Part shown: positions 35,560 to 46,725 of the stretch, one piece after another | Layout: each line of letters starts with the position of its first letter | Numbering within the stretch: the stretch's first letter is position 1 | The notes under the pieces: model-generated | Told to the model about the DNA's origin: nothing | What the model saw: the letters and a program-made list of their open reading frames with translations, nothing else | Databases searched by the model: none | Made by a program: the position numbers and the translations under genes | Origin: Flaccisagitta enflata | Lineage: Eukaryota; Chaetognatha; Sagittoidea; Aphragmophora | Length of the DNA: 64,000 nucleotides | Assembly (NCBI GenBank): GCA_965153355.1 | Contig: OZ231128.1 | Coordinates: 19,654,001-19,718,000, forward strand | Direction of reading: 5' to 3'

Positions 35560-35990
35560 GGGATGGTCGGATCTAATCAGTCGCTCAGTCCGCGATGCCC
35601 GTTGCCCTGTTATGATGTGATTGCAGATAAAAGGAAGCAGGGCAGTGGCCCCTACGGGGTAACAATATTCGTAGAATATAGGACTTTTTTTTGTCCAGCT
35701 GATGAGGCACTGAGGAGGATTTATCTCAAGCATCTGGAGGCCTGAAAACGCAGATTTGAGGCCTAAAGTAGTCAAGGTCTAAGCTAAGAGAACGATTTTG
35801 AGATCGAAGAGAGCTGATTCTAAGTCTAAAACAGCCGATTTGAAGAGCTGACTCAAAGCCTAAGACGGCTGATTTGATGCTTGAGAGGCCAAATTTGAGA
35901 TTTTAAAGGGCCGATATTCAGGGGAGATCAGAAAGAAAGATGAAAGAGCAAATGAAAAGACAGTCGAAAGAAAAAACGCAAGTTCTACAG
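35560..35990. mobile_element. GGGCAGCGGCCCC family member, right arm missing
   Basis: It has the head 'gcgatgcccgttgccctgtt', the arm 'cagggcagtggcccctacgg' and diverged 'gatttgaggcctaaa' minisatellite units. The inverted right arm expected from 8706 and 57254 is absent. Confidence 0.65.
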
Positions 35991-35996
35991 ATCTTA

Positions 35997-36542
35997 GGGC
36001 GTGTTTCTAGTAATGACAACAATCGCTTTTAGTCCCGTTAGTCGCGTTTACAGCGGGAAACAAGGCCAAGTGAAGGGCAATAAGTGCGGCTCTCTTGATT
36101 AAGAATTTGTGAATGAACGTTTTTGATGAATGAATGAATGAATGAATGAATGAATGAATGAATGAATGAATGAATGAATGAAGGAAGGAAGGAATGAATG
36201 AATGAAAGGGTGGTGAGGCGTCAAAGGTGACAGGAATGAAGAAATACGAAGAATCAGCCGTTTTTTGCATTTCAAATGTTTGCGTGAACGACCAACCGAC
36301 CAACCGACCAACCGACGGACATGACCTCTTATAGAAGTGCGAGGACGCACTTAAAAATTTGATTGTTGCATCGGGAAGTGAATAAAGTGAGTGAGTCTGT
36401 AAACCAAATGAGCAGGCAAGCAAGCAAGCAAGCAAGTGAAGTGGTCAGTGGTTAAGTGAGTGAATGGAGTAAGTGGCGCGAACAAAAAAGATGGTGAGCG
36501 ACCGAGTGGCCTGTTTGTGTACCTGTGACTAGAACCGCGCCC
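35997..36542. mobile_element. Foldback element, GGGCG family, holding a nested element
   Basis: The ends GGGCGTGTTTCTAGT and CTAGAACCGCGCCC have TA on each side. The interior is interrupted by a complete hairpin-ended element at 36059-36356. Confidence 0.75.
36059..36356 (+). mobile_element. Hairpin-ended element, (GAAT)n and AAGTGCG subfamily
   Basis: It starts AACAA + GCCAAGTGAAGGGC, carries (GAAT)n at 36126-36182, then four CCGACCAA units. It ends with the stem AAGTGCGAGGACGCACTT and AAAAA. All stem pairs differ in register from the GTCGCG type yet still pair. Its relative is at 1981-2275. Confidence 0.8.
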
Positions 36543-36783
36543 TAAGATGCCCAGATACGTTTTGTTTTGTTGGGGGATTACGGTATTGAGGACGCAACGG
36601 AGGGGAAAATATCGACTCAATTCGGCCAAAAGAGCAATTTCATTCTACTAAGAGATTAAAGGACTTTTTGAACGGGAAATTTATCGACTAGAAACTCTTT
36701 TTTTTTTTTTTTGCAACTATTTTTTTTTCTTTTTTTGCAATGGTGGCGTCGATGCGAAAAAGAGTGAGAAATACGGCTCCACA

Positions 36784-37085
36784 GTGCCTCAGATCCCACC
36801 ACAAGGCAAAATAAGTACCTGACACCCGCAAGTCACCCCATTATCACCATCCATTCAGCCAAAACTGTGCCTCAAATCCCACCACCACAAAAAATAAGTA
36901 CCTATCACCCCAAATCACCCCATCATCACCACCCATTCACCTACAACGTGCCTCAAATCCCACCACCACAAGAAAGAAGTACCTTTCACCCCAAAATCAC
37001 CCCATCATCACCACCCATTCACCTACACAGTGCGCCTATTATCCCACCACCACAAAAAAAAGTACCTATCACCCCCCACCAAGTC
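36784..37085. repeat. Minisatellite, ~83-bp unit
   Basis: Units begin near 36784, 36867, 36950 and 37029 with 'gtgcctcaaatcccaccacc'. The unit is not a multiple of three, so the PQIPPPQK-type frame shifts between units and is unlikely to be coding. Confidence 0.88.
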
Positions 37086-37270
37086 TCAGCAGTCAACGGT
37101 TATTTTAAGCAAGCGTCGCAAGCCTTGTAAGCTTTTCTTTTTATTTCATTTCTTTTTATTTAATGTTATTGAGGAACGTTTTTAACAATGTTATTGTAGG
37201 ACACAGACAAAGAGCTTTCAGATCGAGTATTAAATTTGAGGTATTCAAGTGGGAATGGAAGAGTTTTCCT

Positions 37271-37379
37271 TTAATGATCACTAACTAATCCGGGGCAACT
37301 GAAGTTCTCCGGAACATTGTGACATTTTAGCAGCTGGATGTCGGATGTTGCTTTGGGTAATATCGGCAGATCCTGATTC
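37271..37379 (-). CDS. Possible terminal exon downstream of GGT, unidentified
   Basis: The acceptor 'cttcttttggttcag' is followed by a frame reading NQDLPILPKATSDIQLLKCH and on to TAA (37271-37273), overlapped by ATTAAA. It lies on the same strand about 230 bp beyond the GGT stop codon. It could be a separate gene, an alternative last exon or chance. Confidence 0.3.
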
Positions 37380-37609
37380 CTGAACCAAAAGAAGAAACGA
37401 GAGAAAACATTTCTGCGACCTGAGCATTAGCAATGAAGAGCCACCAGTAAAATCCCCAAGTTCTACAAACACGTTTTTCAGTAAGTTTATTTTTCTTCTT
37501 TTTTTTTTCTCATCAAGCATTTCTTAAGTTCATAATTTTTGCCCATTCCCTGGTGAATGTCATCTGTATCAATCAAATAGTAATTACCGAGTTCATTTGA
37601 GGGACGGGT

Positions 37610-37751
37610 TTAAAATCCGGCTGGAAATCCGCCTTTTCTGAAATCGCAATTTGCCCTCACGACTTTCCACTTGTCAACGGTGATTCCTTGGACAATGGCC
37701 ATACGACGAGCATTGATTGTCGTGTTGTGACCACACTTGTCGTGTAAACCC
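37610..37751 (-). CDS. Gamma-glutamyltransferase, terminal coding exon
   Basis: GGT cleaves the gamma-glutamyl bond of glutathione and related compounds at the outer cell surface. The acceptor 'tattcatttag' precedes 37751. One base completes the codon left by exon 41562-41748, then GLHDKCGHNTTINARRMAIV and the closing motif SD-x-RKGG-x-PAG-aromatic, seen here as CDFRKGGFPAGF, then TAA at 37610-37612. That ending is diagnostic of the small subunit C-terminus. AATAAA lies about 120 bp downstream near 37487. A partial duplicate of this exon lies just upstream. Confidence 0.9.
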
Positions 37752-37787
37752 CTAAATGAATAAATTCAAATATAAGGAAATCTGCAT

Positions 37788-37852
37788 GACAATGGCCATA
37801 CGACTAGCATTGATGGTCGTGTCATGGCCACTCGTCTTGCTCGTCCTAACTC
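37788..37852 (-). pseudogene. Partial tandem duplicate of the GGT terminal exon
   Basis: After the acceptor-like 'ttttttcttttcag', this segment reads, in the matching frame, SGHDTTINASRMAIV. That mirrors CGHNTTINARRMAIV of the real exon about 100 bp downstream. It diverges completely after MAIV, lacks the RKGG-PAG ending and has no good donor, so it cannot replace the exon. A cryptic acceptor here could mis-splice. Confidence 0.85.
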
Positions 37853-38027
37853 CTGAAAAGAAAAAATCCAATTACCGGTACATGGAATTTTGCATGGCTT
37901 CAACACTGTAAAGCGAAAAAAAAGAAAGGAAAAAAAAAAGAAAAAAAAGAGAAAGGAAAAAAAGAGAAAGAAAAAACAGAGAAAAAAATCTTGAAAGAGT
38001 ATGGGTCCGCGACTGGGGACAATCGGC

Positions 38028-38690
38028 GTTGTCAAACGGCGTTGTCAAACGGCGTTGTCAAACGGCGTTGTCAAACGGCGTTGCCAAACGGCGTTGTCAA
38101 ACGGCGTTGTCAAACGGCGTTGTCAAACGGCGTTGTCAAACGGCGATGTCAAACGGCATTGTAATACGGAGTTGTAATACGGAGTTGTACTACGGCGTTG
38201 TACTTTGGCGTTGTACTTTGGCGTTGTACTTTGGCGTTGTACTACGGCGTTGTACTACGGCGTTGTAACACGGCGTTGTAACACGGCGTTGTAACACGGC
38301 GTTGTAACACGGCGTTGTAACACGGCGTTGTAACACGGCGTTGTAATACGGCGTTGTAATACGGCGTTGTAATACGGCGTTGTAATACGGCGTTGTAATA
38401 CGGCGTTGTAATACGGCGTTGTAAAACGGCATTGTCAAACGACATTGTCAAACGACATTATCAAACGACATTGTCAAACGACATTGTCAAACGACATTGC
38501 CGAACGACATTGCCAAACCACATTGTCAAACAACGTTGTCAAACGACGTTGTCAAACGACATTGTCAAACGACATTGTTAAACAACATTGTTAAACGACA
38601 TTATCAAACGACATTATCAAACGACATTATCAAACGACATTTTCAAATGACATAATCAAACAACATTGTCAAATGACATTGTCGGTTGAA
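38028..38690. repeat. 13-bp minisatellite (aaacggcgttgtc), ~50 units
   Basis: The 13-base unit changes in blocks: AAACGGCGTTGTC, then TACTTTGGCGTTG, AACACGGCGTTGT, AATACGGCGTTGT and finally AAACGACATTGTC. Such block-wise variants indicate local expansions. Frames are open because 13 is prime to 3 only by drift; not a gene. Confidence 0.95.
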
Positions 38691-39745
38691 AAATGCCGAA
38701 GTTATGCACACTTTTCACTTTTAGGCTGGTAGGCTAGTTGGGTGGAGGGTAGTTGGATGGTAGGCTGGTTTGGCCGGTTAACATGCTAAAATCTATACAA
38801 TTCAAATACATATGTTGATTCCTTCCATTAAGAGACTACATACCAAGTTTCAACCATATCGGTTGAAAAATACCGAAGTTATGCACGTTTTTAACTTTTA
38901 GGCTGGTAGGCTAGTTAGGTGGTAGGCTGGTTTGGCCGGTTAGCATGCTAAAACCTTTACAATTCAAATACATATGTTGAGTTCTTTTATTTAGTGACTA
39001 CACACCGAGTTTCAACCAAATTGGTTGAAAAATGACTAAGTTGTGCACGTTTTTCGCTTTTAGGCTGGTAGGCTGGTTGGGTGGTAGGCCGGTTTGGCCG
39101 GTTAACATGCTAAAATCTGTACAGATCAAATACATATGTTGAGTCCTTCCATTTAGAGACTACATACCAAATTTCAACCAAATCGGTTGAAAAATGCCAG
39201 AGTTATGCACATTTTTCACTTTTAGGCTGGTAGGCTAGTTGGGTGGTAGGCTGGTTTGACTGATTAGCATGTTAAAATCTATACAATTCAAATACATATG
39301 TTGAGTCCTTCCATTTAGAGACTAGATACCAAGTTTCAACCAAATTGGTTGAAAAATCCCGAAGTTATGCACATTTTTAACTTTTAGGCAGGTAGGCCAG
39401 TTGGGTGGTAGGCTGGTTTGGCCGGTTAGCATGCTAAAACCTTTACAATTCAAATACATATGTTGAGTTCTTTCATTTAGAGACTACATACCTAGTTTCA
39501 ACCAAATTGGTTGAAAAATGACGAAGTTGTGCACGTTTTTCGCTTTTAGGCTGGTAGGCTGGTTGGGTGGTAAGCCGGTTTGGCCGGTTAACATGCTAAA
39601 ATCGGTACAGATCAAATGCATATGTTGAGTCCTTCCATTTAGAGACTAAATACCAAGTTTCAACCAAATCGGTTGAAAAATGCCGAAGTTATGCACATTT
39701 TTCACTTTTAGGCTGGTAGGCTGGTTGGGCCGGTTGGGTGGGTCG
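38685..39745. repeat. ~161-bp satellite, about 6.5 units
   Basis: 'ggttgaaaaat' marks units near 38685, 38862, 39023, 39185, 39346, 39508 and 39669. Each contains 'ttaggctggtaggctggttg' and 'ggccggttaacatgctaaaa'. Spacing of ~161 bp is close to a nucleosome-sized satellite. Confidence 0.93.
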
Positions 39746-39907
39746 GATCATGACATACGCATAGGATGTAAAGCGGCTTACCCTAGTACAACTTCCCTCC
39801 AAATATGAAGCAAATCGGTCAAGGCGTTCAAAAGTTAGCCCATTTTTAAAAGTGTGGACAACGACGACGACAACGACGACGACGACACCCACCCGCCTCG
39901 AATTATA

Positions 39908-40671
39908 CAGGGCATTCAATCTCATTTGACACGAAAGGAACCTTTATTGTGCTAAAACTATTTGACTTTTCAGTTTGATTTTTTTTCTCATAAAAGCACT
40001 ATGTATGGCGTTTTTTGTATCAAATTTTTATAGGAGTGGGTCTTGAAATTAAGCAGAAATCCATGTTTGAAGTTATGCAGTAAATTCAACAAAAAAGGTG
40101 GTTTTCTTGCAAATTTTGACTTAAAAAATGCAAAAAATTCAATGTGTTTCAAACTTCAGATGCTTGATTGGAGTCAAGTGATAAATGCTAACACCCTAAT
40201 TTTAGAAATAGCCAGGTTTTATCACAGAACAGTGAACTTTAGGCAAATACTATCAAAATTTTGACAAAAATCTTACAAAAACATAATCAAAGATTGTTTT
40301 TTTCCAATAAAAAAAAATAGTTGATCATGATGAAATTTCAAAGAATTTTTTTTCTCAGATACAAAAACTATATGAAATTATCTGCCATTGTAGACCAATC
40401 TCACATCTGTAGCGCAAAGCCTATAGAAATGAGAGCAGTTTAAAGATGAAAGGTTAGAACCACACAGTCAAACAAAACCTCCCATCTCATTATGACATCT
40501 TACACTTTAAAATGGGTTATCTCCTAAACTGATTGACCCAGTACCATGAAATTTGGACACATAAAACGTCATATGTAGTTCTTTTAGGAGAAAAAAAAAA
40601 TCAAATTGTAAAGTTGATTCGTTTTTGCACAGCATAGGTTCTTTTCGTGTCAAATGAGATTGAAGACCCTG
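39908..40671. mobile_element. Mariner-like MITE in the GGT intron
   Basis: The arms begin CAGGGCATTCAATCTCATTT and run about 36 bp with two mismatches to the right arm. TA flanks both ends (39906-39907 and 40672-40673). The 764-bp interior has no transposase. CAGGG ends with TA duplication fit Tc1/mariner-like elements. Confidence 0.85.
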
Positions 40672-40885
40672 TAGTCCGCGTCGGAATGGTATTCCGTCGC
40701 GGACAAAAAGTAAAAAGGCCGGATATGCAGCGATAAGTCGGGTGGGCACGGGGCATGCGAGAGGGAAGGGCTGTAATGTAGTTGGACAGGAGTAGGAATG
40801 CTCAGAAATTACTTTTTCAGTCGATTTCGCATCATCTCTCTAGCTTACTACCTTCCTACCTACGGACACACCCAGCGTCTAAAAA

Positions 40886-40993
40886 GGAAACAAAGAAACA
40901 AAGAAACAAAGAAACAAAGAAACAAAGAAAGAGAAGAAACAAACAAACAAAGGAGAATAAAAAGAAAGAAAGCAAGCAAGCAAGCAAGCAAGC

Positions 40994-41057
<64 letters not shown>

Positions 41058-41090
41058 AAAAAAGAAAGAAAGAAAAAGGGAAAAAAGGAA
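40886..41090. repeat. (GAAAC)n and (GAAA)n array
   Basis: GAAACAAA units are followed by GCAA and then (GAAA)n. Confidence 0.95.
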
Positions 41091-41316
41091 GTAATAAGGG
41101 GGAAAAATTTGGTAAGCGTTTAGGATAAGCGCAGAGATGGGGTAGGATATCTTATCATGAAAGGATTGAGAGGTTGACATTCTCTTGATGAGATGAAATG
41201 GAGCCATCCTCCCTTCTCTTATGACATCTGGACCATGGTGCAAATGGAATTCTTGTCACATGTGTGTCTCTTGTCCTTATTCTAATTTTGTTGTAATGTA
41301 ATTTAGTCCAAGTCAT

Positions 41317-41317
41317 G

Positions 41318-41413
<96 letters not shown>

Positions 41414-41473
41414 GTGTGTGTGCGTGTGTGTGTATGTGTGTGTGGTCGATTATTGCGTGTGTGCGGTCATGTC

Positions 41474-41541
<68 letters not shown>
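41317..41541. repeat. (GT)n then (CT)n, beside the GGT donor
   Basis: About 95 bp of GT and about 67 bp of CT. The CT block ends 20 bp from the GGT splice donor, so on the transcribed strand it becomes a (GA)n run right after the exon. Confidence 0.96.
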
Positions 41542-41545
<4 letters not shown>

Positions 41546-41561
41546 TCCACAAATATCTCAC

Positions 41562-41748
41562 TTGAGCAGTGATTGAGGGAACCACTTTTCAGCTTCAACA
41601 TATTCTGGCACGAGTTGGTGATGAATTCTGCTCATGTCAATCGCGTCTTTGATGTTCTTCCCGAACCACAAATGGTTGCGAATGACCGAGGCCACCGCCG
41701 TCGCAATTTTCGAGCCTCCGCTGCCACCGACCACCATTCGGACGTTGC
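41562..41748 (-). CDS. Gamma-glutamyltransferase, penultimate coding exon
   Basis: This encodes 61 complete codons of the small catalytic subunit. It opens NVRMVVGGSGGSKIATAVAS, where the GGSGG segment corresponds to the loop whose adjacent glycines form the oxyanion hole. It continues to DMSRIHHQLVPEYVEAEKWF, matching the family's PR-(I/L)-H-x-Q-L-x-P block. The acceptor 'tttccatcgacag' and the donor CTCAA|GTGAGA give phase 1 in and phase 2 out. Upstream exons, including the catalytic threonine region, were not found at higher coordinates and may lie outside the window. Confidence 0.92.
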
Positions 41749-42557
41749 CTGTCGATGGAAAGAAATTATATGGAGATATGGAGGCAAGTGGACAGGCCGA
41801 ACCGACAGAGATAGACCGACAAAAAGTTAGTATTTTTCCTGTCTCCGAAGAAAAGCCTGCTAGACGGTGACAGAACAACAGAAACTTTATAAATTCTAAC
41901 GAAACCATACAACAGAAAATATAATTAGGAAAAATCTTCATTATCTAGCCGCTTCAAAAAATGTCCTCCATGTCAAAGAAACATAAGATAGCTGGTGGCT
42001 GATGGTGCCCCTGCCCCACTCCATCCATCCATCCCTGTCTTGACACAATGTCGAGCAACATTACCTCTGCTTACAGTTAGCAACCGACCTCGTTTGTTTG
42101 ATGCTTTTTGTGATCAATCACAGGAATTGGAAATTCTTTCTTTTTTCCCCCCTTTGACTTGGTTGGGTTCTCAGTTCTCAGTTCTCACTTGTTTTCTTGA
42201 ATTATAGAGACTACGTTTCTTGGGTCAAAGCAGGTGAATTTCAATTACCCCTTTTGGCTCCATTTTGACCTTGGGTTACGAATGGTGTTTGAGACACGCC
42301 CACCGCACAAATCAACACCGCACCTTCATGTTTTCAGGCGAGTGCCACGCGACTATATAAGTATTACCCGCCGTCTATATCCTGTTGTCGGGCCATCGGT
42401 CTATCTTACTTTTTTTTCTTTTTTGCGTTTAAGGTAAAATCTCGCGTCACTACTTCAGCTCAACTGTTAGAAATACATATTCTATCATTGCCCTAGTCGT
42501 CGCGCACGTGACTTGGGTAGCTTTGTTTTATGGCTCTCTAGTTTCTCGGTCCATCTC
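41749..42557. other. Non-repetitive stretch upstream of the GGT exon
   Basis: Intron sequence if the GGT gene continues. No further GGT motif was seen on the - strand. A fragment of a reverse hairpin element lies at about 42338-42400 ('gccacgcgactatata'). Confidence 0.45.
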
Positions 42558-42684
42558 TTTTTAGGTGCGCCAACGCACCTCTATAACTGACTGTGTCCGT
42601 CTGTCGGTTGGTCTGTCAGTTGGTCTGTAACGCATTTGTTCGACGATCCACACGGCGCACCTTATTCGCCTACTTGGCCTTGTT
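42558..42684 (-). mobile_element. Hairpin-ended element, GGTGCG subfamily (reverse)
   Basis: On the - strand it starts AACAA + GGCCAAGTAGGC and ends with the perfect stem GGTGCGTTGGCGCACC and TAAAAA. It shares its body with 8016-8124, including 'ggatcgtcgaa'. 127 bp. Confidence 0.85.
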
Positions 42685-42768
42685 TCTTACTCCTCTCCAT
42701 CTTCTCTAACTCACTTTTTGTCTGCCTCCATGTCCATCTGACTGTCTGTTTTTTTTTCCTGTTGTTTT

Positions 42769-42891
<123 letters not shown>

Positions 42892-43011
42892 CAGCCTTCT
42901 TCCTATTTTTTAAGGGGAAGAAAAAATCCATTTCAGGGCTTCATTTGCTCCCAACGCGGAAAAAATCCACTCTTCTCACCTTTTCACCCGGAAACTGCTT
43001 TTTTTTTCCAG

Positions 43012-43169
43012 CACTATATGCCAGGTTTAACAAAAAGAACCGCGTAAATGAAGGACATGTTTCGCACTGCCAGCTGACAATATTTTTTGTGAAGTATACA
43101 TACTACTCAATACCTTGGATTAAAATGTCCGGCAGTCTCATTAAGTTTGTCCTCGATTCCATCTTCTAA
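43012..43169 (+). CDS. Possible terminal exon, unidentified
   Basis: The strong acceptor 'gctttttttttccag' is followed by a 51-residue frame (LYARFNKKNRVNEGHVSHCQ...MSGSLIKFVLDSIF) to TAA. Composition is normal, with a hydrophobic patch LTIFFVKYTYYSIPW. The long CT tract upstream would lie in the intron. It is on the opposite strand to GGT. No family recognised and no upstream partner found. Confidence 0.38.
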
Positions 43170-44179
43170 GGGTATGGTTTCTTAACAATGCTACCCTTGG
43201 GAGATTTGTTGAATTTTGGTTAAAAAACTAACAATCATTACCCTGACTACATTTGGTAAGCGGTTTGCTTTTCGGTTAGATTGAGAAGGTATGTTTTTTC
43301 AGATTCTGTTTTATGGAAAACTAAGAGTGGTGCGCGTATTAACTAGTCAGTGAGGGTTCACAAGGCCCTCTTCCGTTCAAATCAGTTTAGGTTTAATGAG
43401 GGATATGGTTCCACTTTTCATAAGGATGAGTGAATAGATTCATTACGCTTTTCAGTCGCGTGCACGCGACTCTATACCCCGCTTTGTCCGTCCGTTGGTC
43501 GGTCCGTCCGTCCCCATTTTACTTTTTTTATTCGTTTTATTCCTATCAAGTCATTTTAAGTCAATTAAGTGATTTTGAGTCAAATTAGATCATTTTAAGT
43601 CATTTTAAGTCACTTTAAGTCAAATTAAGTCATTTGAGTCATTGTTGAATTTTAGTCAATTTAAGTCAATCGAGGTCATTTTAAGTCATTTTAAGTAAAT
43701 TCAAGTCAATTTAAGTCAGTTTAACTCAGTATAAGTCAATTAAAGGCAGTATAAGTCAATTTAAGTCATTTTATGTCATTTTTGAATTTTAGATTAATTA
43801 AGTCAATTTAGGTCATTTAAAGTCAATTTAACTCATTTTAGGTAAAGTCAAGTCATTTTAACTCATTTTAAGTCAATTTAAGTCAGTATAAGTCAGTATA
43901 AGTCAATTTAAGTCAATTTAAGTAATTTTATATCATTTCAGTCATTTTTTAAATTCGCGTAGTATAGTCATTGCAATTTTTATTCAAATAACAATTGGTA
44001 ATTATAGGTCATTATGCAATTTTGGGTAATCATAGGTAATCATAGATCATTATAGGTCATTATGCAATTATAGGTAATCATAGGTCATTATAGGTAATCA
44101 TAGGTCATTATAGGTTATTATAGGTCATTATGTAATTATAGGTAATTATAGGTCATTAAAGGTAATTATAGGTTATTAT

Positions 44180-44604
44180 TACAGACCGACCGAACCTCCG
44201 GTTCGAACTGTTTTTACTGTACGGATCACTCTCCCAGCTCCGTCACTGAATCCGGAGTCGTCAGTTATCAGTAGGTCACCGAATTCAGTAGGTCAATAAA
44301 CCGAAGTTTGATGTTTTGTTTACTTTTCCTATCGAACATGCAAATTGGGACTTCAGAATTGCCCTCTAACATGAAAGATGATTCCACAACAAAACATGCA
44401 TCTGCTTTTTCTAACGAATTTACATAGCTCATGCTTCCTTTACAAATGAGATCAATCTCTCCTTTCCTCATCAATAGAAGGAAAGATCGTCAATCGCGAT
44501 CGAGACTTGATGCTTCGCTTGCACCTAAATCCTTGACAATGTTGGTGTAAATCATTTCTCTTTAAAAAAAAAAATTCTTTGGTCGATCTCAGGGTGTCTG
44601 TGCC

Positions 44605-44666
<62 letters not shown>

Positions 44667-44788
44667 GCATGTATGTGCATGTTTAGGGATCGTCTGAAGG
44701 TTAACTTCGGCTTCGACCTTTGGGTCAGGACACTGCCCTAATAATCAAAATTAACATTATTTTTCTTTTAAAAGCGAAATATTTCATT

Positions 44789-44838
<50 letters not shown>

Positions 44839-45309
44839 GAGAGAGAGACAAAAAAGACATATATGGAAAAAAAACTATGAAAATAAAAATTAAAAAAAAT
44901 ATCATAAAAACCGGTACAAATATAAATAATTACATAAGAAAAATCATAAAAAAAAATCCTATGCCTATTATTTTTTCTTCATAAGTTGATTTGAAAAAAA
45001 TAAATATACATAAAACTTTTTTCAAAAATTAATGTTAATGAACAATATTTCATTATATCTCCTATTACAATTCAAAAAAGGTAAACAAATAGATTTTGTA
45101 TGAAATTTGATTTGATTTTTGTTTTTTTAACTTAACCTATCAACGTATGAAAAAAAAGTTATATAGTATCTTTTTTATATGAGTTTCATTTTTTGATACT
45201 TCATATGTATACCTATTTTTATAAAATTCTTTTTATTTCTTTTACTGTTTTTTCTCCATATTTTCTTTGTTTCTCTCTCTTTTTTCTCTCTCTTTTTTTT
45301 TTCTCTCTC

Positions 45310-45399
<90 letters not shown>

Positions 45400-45699
45400 T
45401 TCTTTCTTGCATAAAATAAAACATGGTACTCTAGTCACTTACAGAGAGGCTGGGGCAATGATGGGGAAAAGTACTGTGGCATTTAAGTTGGAGCAGTGAG
45501 CTTAAAATGCTTAAAAAAACGCTAACCAAGGAAAATGGAGACCAATTTACAGATAAAGCGAAGAAGCAATGCGTAAAACTGAAAAATGATAACTTCGGTT
45601 TCTGACTTCGGTAAACTTCGGTTTCGGTTTCGGTCAGTTAATCACTGTCAACTTCGGCTTCGGTTCGGCTTCGGTTTACCTACCTTTGGTCGACCTCTA
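44180..45699. mobile_element. hAT-like element with 8-bp target duplication
   Basis: The direct repeat GTTATTAT flanks it (44172-44179 and 45700-45707). The ends are TACAGACCGACC and, inverted, TAGAGGTCGACC. The TAGAG-type end with an 8-bp duplication fits hAT. Subterminal TTCGG(C/T)TTCGG repeats occur near both ends. The 1520-bp interior carries (GT)n, (GA)n and (CT)n and AT-rich DNA, with no transposase. Confidence 0.8.
45313..45392. repeat. (CT)n microsatellite in the hAT-like element
   Basis: About 78 bp of CT. The same element also holds (GT)n at 44609-44661 and (GA)n at 44791-44847. Confidence 0.96.
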
Positions 45700-46725
45700 G
45701 TTATTATGCAATTGTAGGTCATTATTGGTAATTATAGGTCAGTATATAATCATAGGTAAATATAGGTAATTATTGGTAATTATTGGTCATTATAGGTAAT
45801 CATAGGTATTTATAGGTAATTATAGATCATCATGTAATTATAGGTAATCATAGGTCATTATATGTAACTATAGGTCATTATAGGTCATTATTGGTAATTA
45901 TAGGTCATCATGTAATTATAGATGATTTTAGGTAATTAAAGGTTGTTTTAGATCATTATAAGTAATTATAGGTCATTTGGTAATTATAGGTCATTAAAGG
46001 TGATTATAGGTAATTATAGGTCATTATGAAATTATGGGTTATTATAGGTAATCAAAGGTCATTAAAGGTAATTATAGGTCATTATGTAATTAAATGTAGG
46101 TATAGGTAATCATAGGTCATTATAGGTAATTATAGGTCATAATGCAATTACAGGTAATTATAGGTAATCATAGGTCATTATGGGTAATTATAGGTCATTA
46201 TGTTATTATAGGTAATTATGGGTAATCATACATCATTATAGGTGATTATTGGTCCATATGTAAATATAGGTAATCATAGGTCTTTATAGGTACTCATAGG
46301 TCATTATTTAATTATGGGTAATTATAGGTAATCATAGGTAATTATAGGTAATTATAGGTTATTATAGGTCATTATAGGCAATTATGGGTCAATAGGTATA
46401 GTTATTATCATCATTACAGGAAATAACGTACTTATACAATTAGGCGATTACGTAATTAAGTAAGTCTTGCACGCGACTTATAGGTGTTGGCCTTGTTATA
46501 TCAATACACGGCTGGTAAAGGATTTAAATATTCAGTGAACATAACCAGCCCACTAGCCATTGTTCCAAATGACAGTCACTCAAGACTTTAAATTGTCTTC
46601 AAAGAGATTAAAAGGGTTTACTGTGGGCAGAAAAGGAAACTTGGTTGCGTGCGTAAAAACGCGCGCTCAAACGTGTCTCTGGTGCAAACAGGCTCGCGTT
46701 AGACCGTCAACTAGATTAAGAATGA

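Larger units (their letters stand above)
37752..41561 (-). other. Last intron of the GGT gene (3.8 kb), repeat-filled
   Basis: The GTGAGA donor is at 41561 and the TTTAG acceptor at 37753-37752; phase 2 on both sides. From the 3' end it contains: a partial exon duplicate, a 13-bp array, a 161-bp satellite, a mariner-like MITE, a (GAAA)n array, and (CT)n with (GT)n next to the donor. Confidence 0.85.
43449..46497 (-). mobile_element. Composite hairpin-ended element with large tandem arrays
   Basis: On the - strand it starts AACAAGGCCAACACC then AAGTCGCGTGCAAGACTT (46497), and ends with GTCGCGTGCACGCGAC + TGAAAAG (43449). The body is two arrays: 'aagtcaattt' units (43540-43960) and 'ataggtaatt' units (43980-44179 and 45700-46400). 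It is split by a hAT-like insertion at 44180-45699. Without that insertion it is about 1.5 kb. Confidence 0.78.

Noticed and set aside
36867-37130. PQIPPPQ-type repeated protein
   Set aside because: The tandem unit is about 83 bp, not divisible by three, so the peptide pattern does not persist between units.
38029-38451. Cys/Arg-rich repeated frames over the 13-bp array
   Set aside because: Artefact of a minisatellite open in several frames on both strands.
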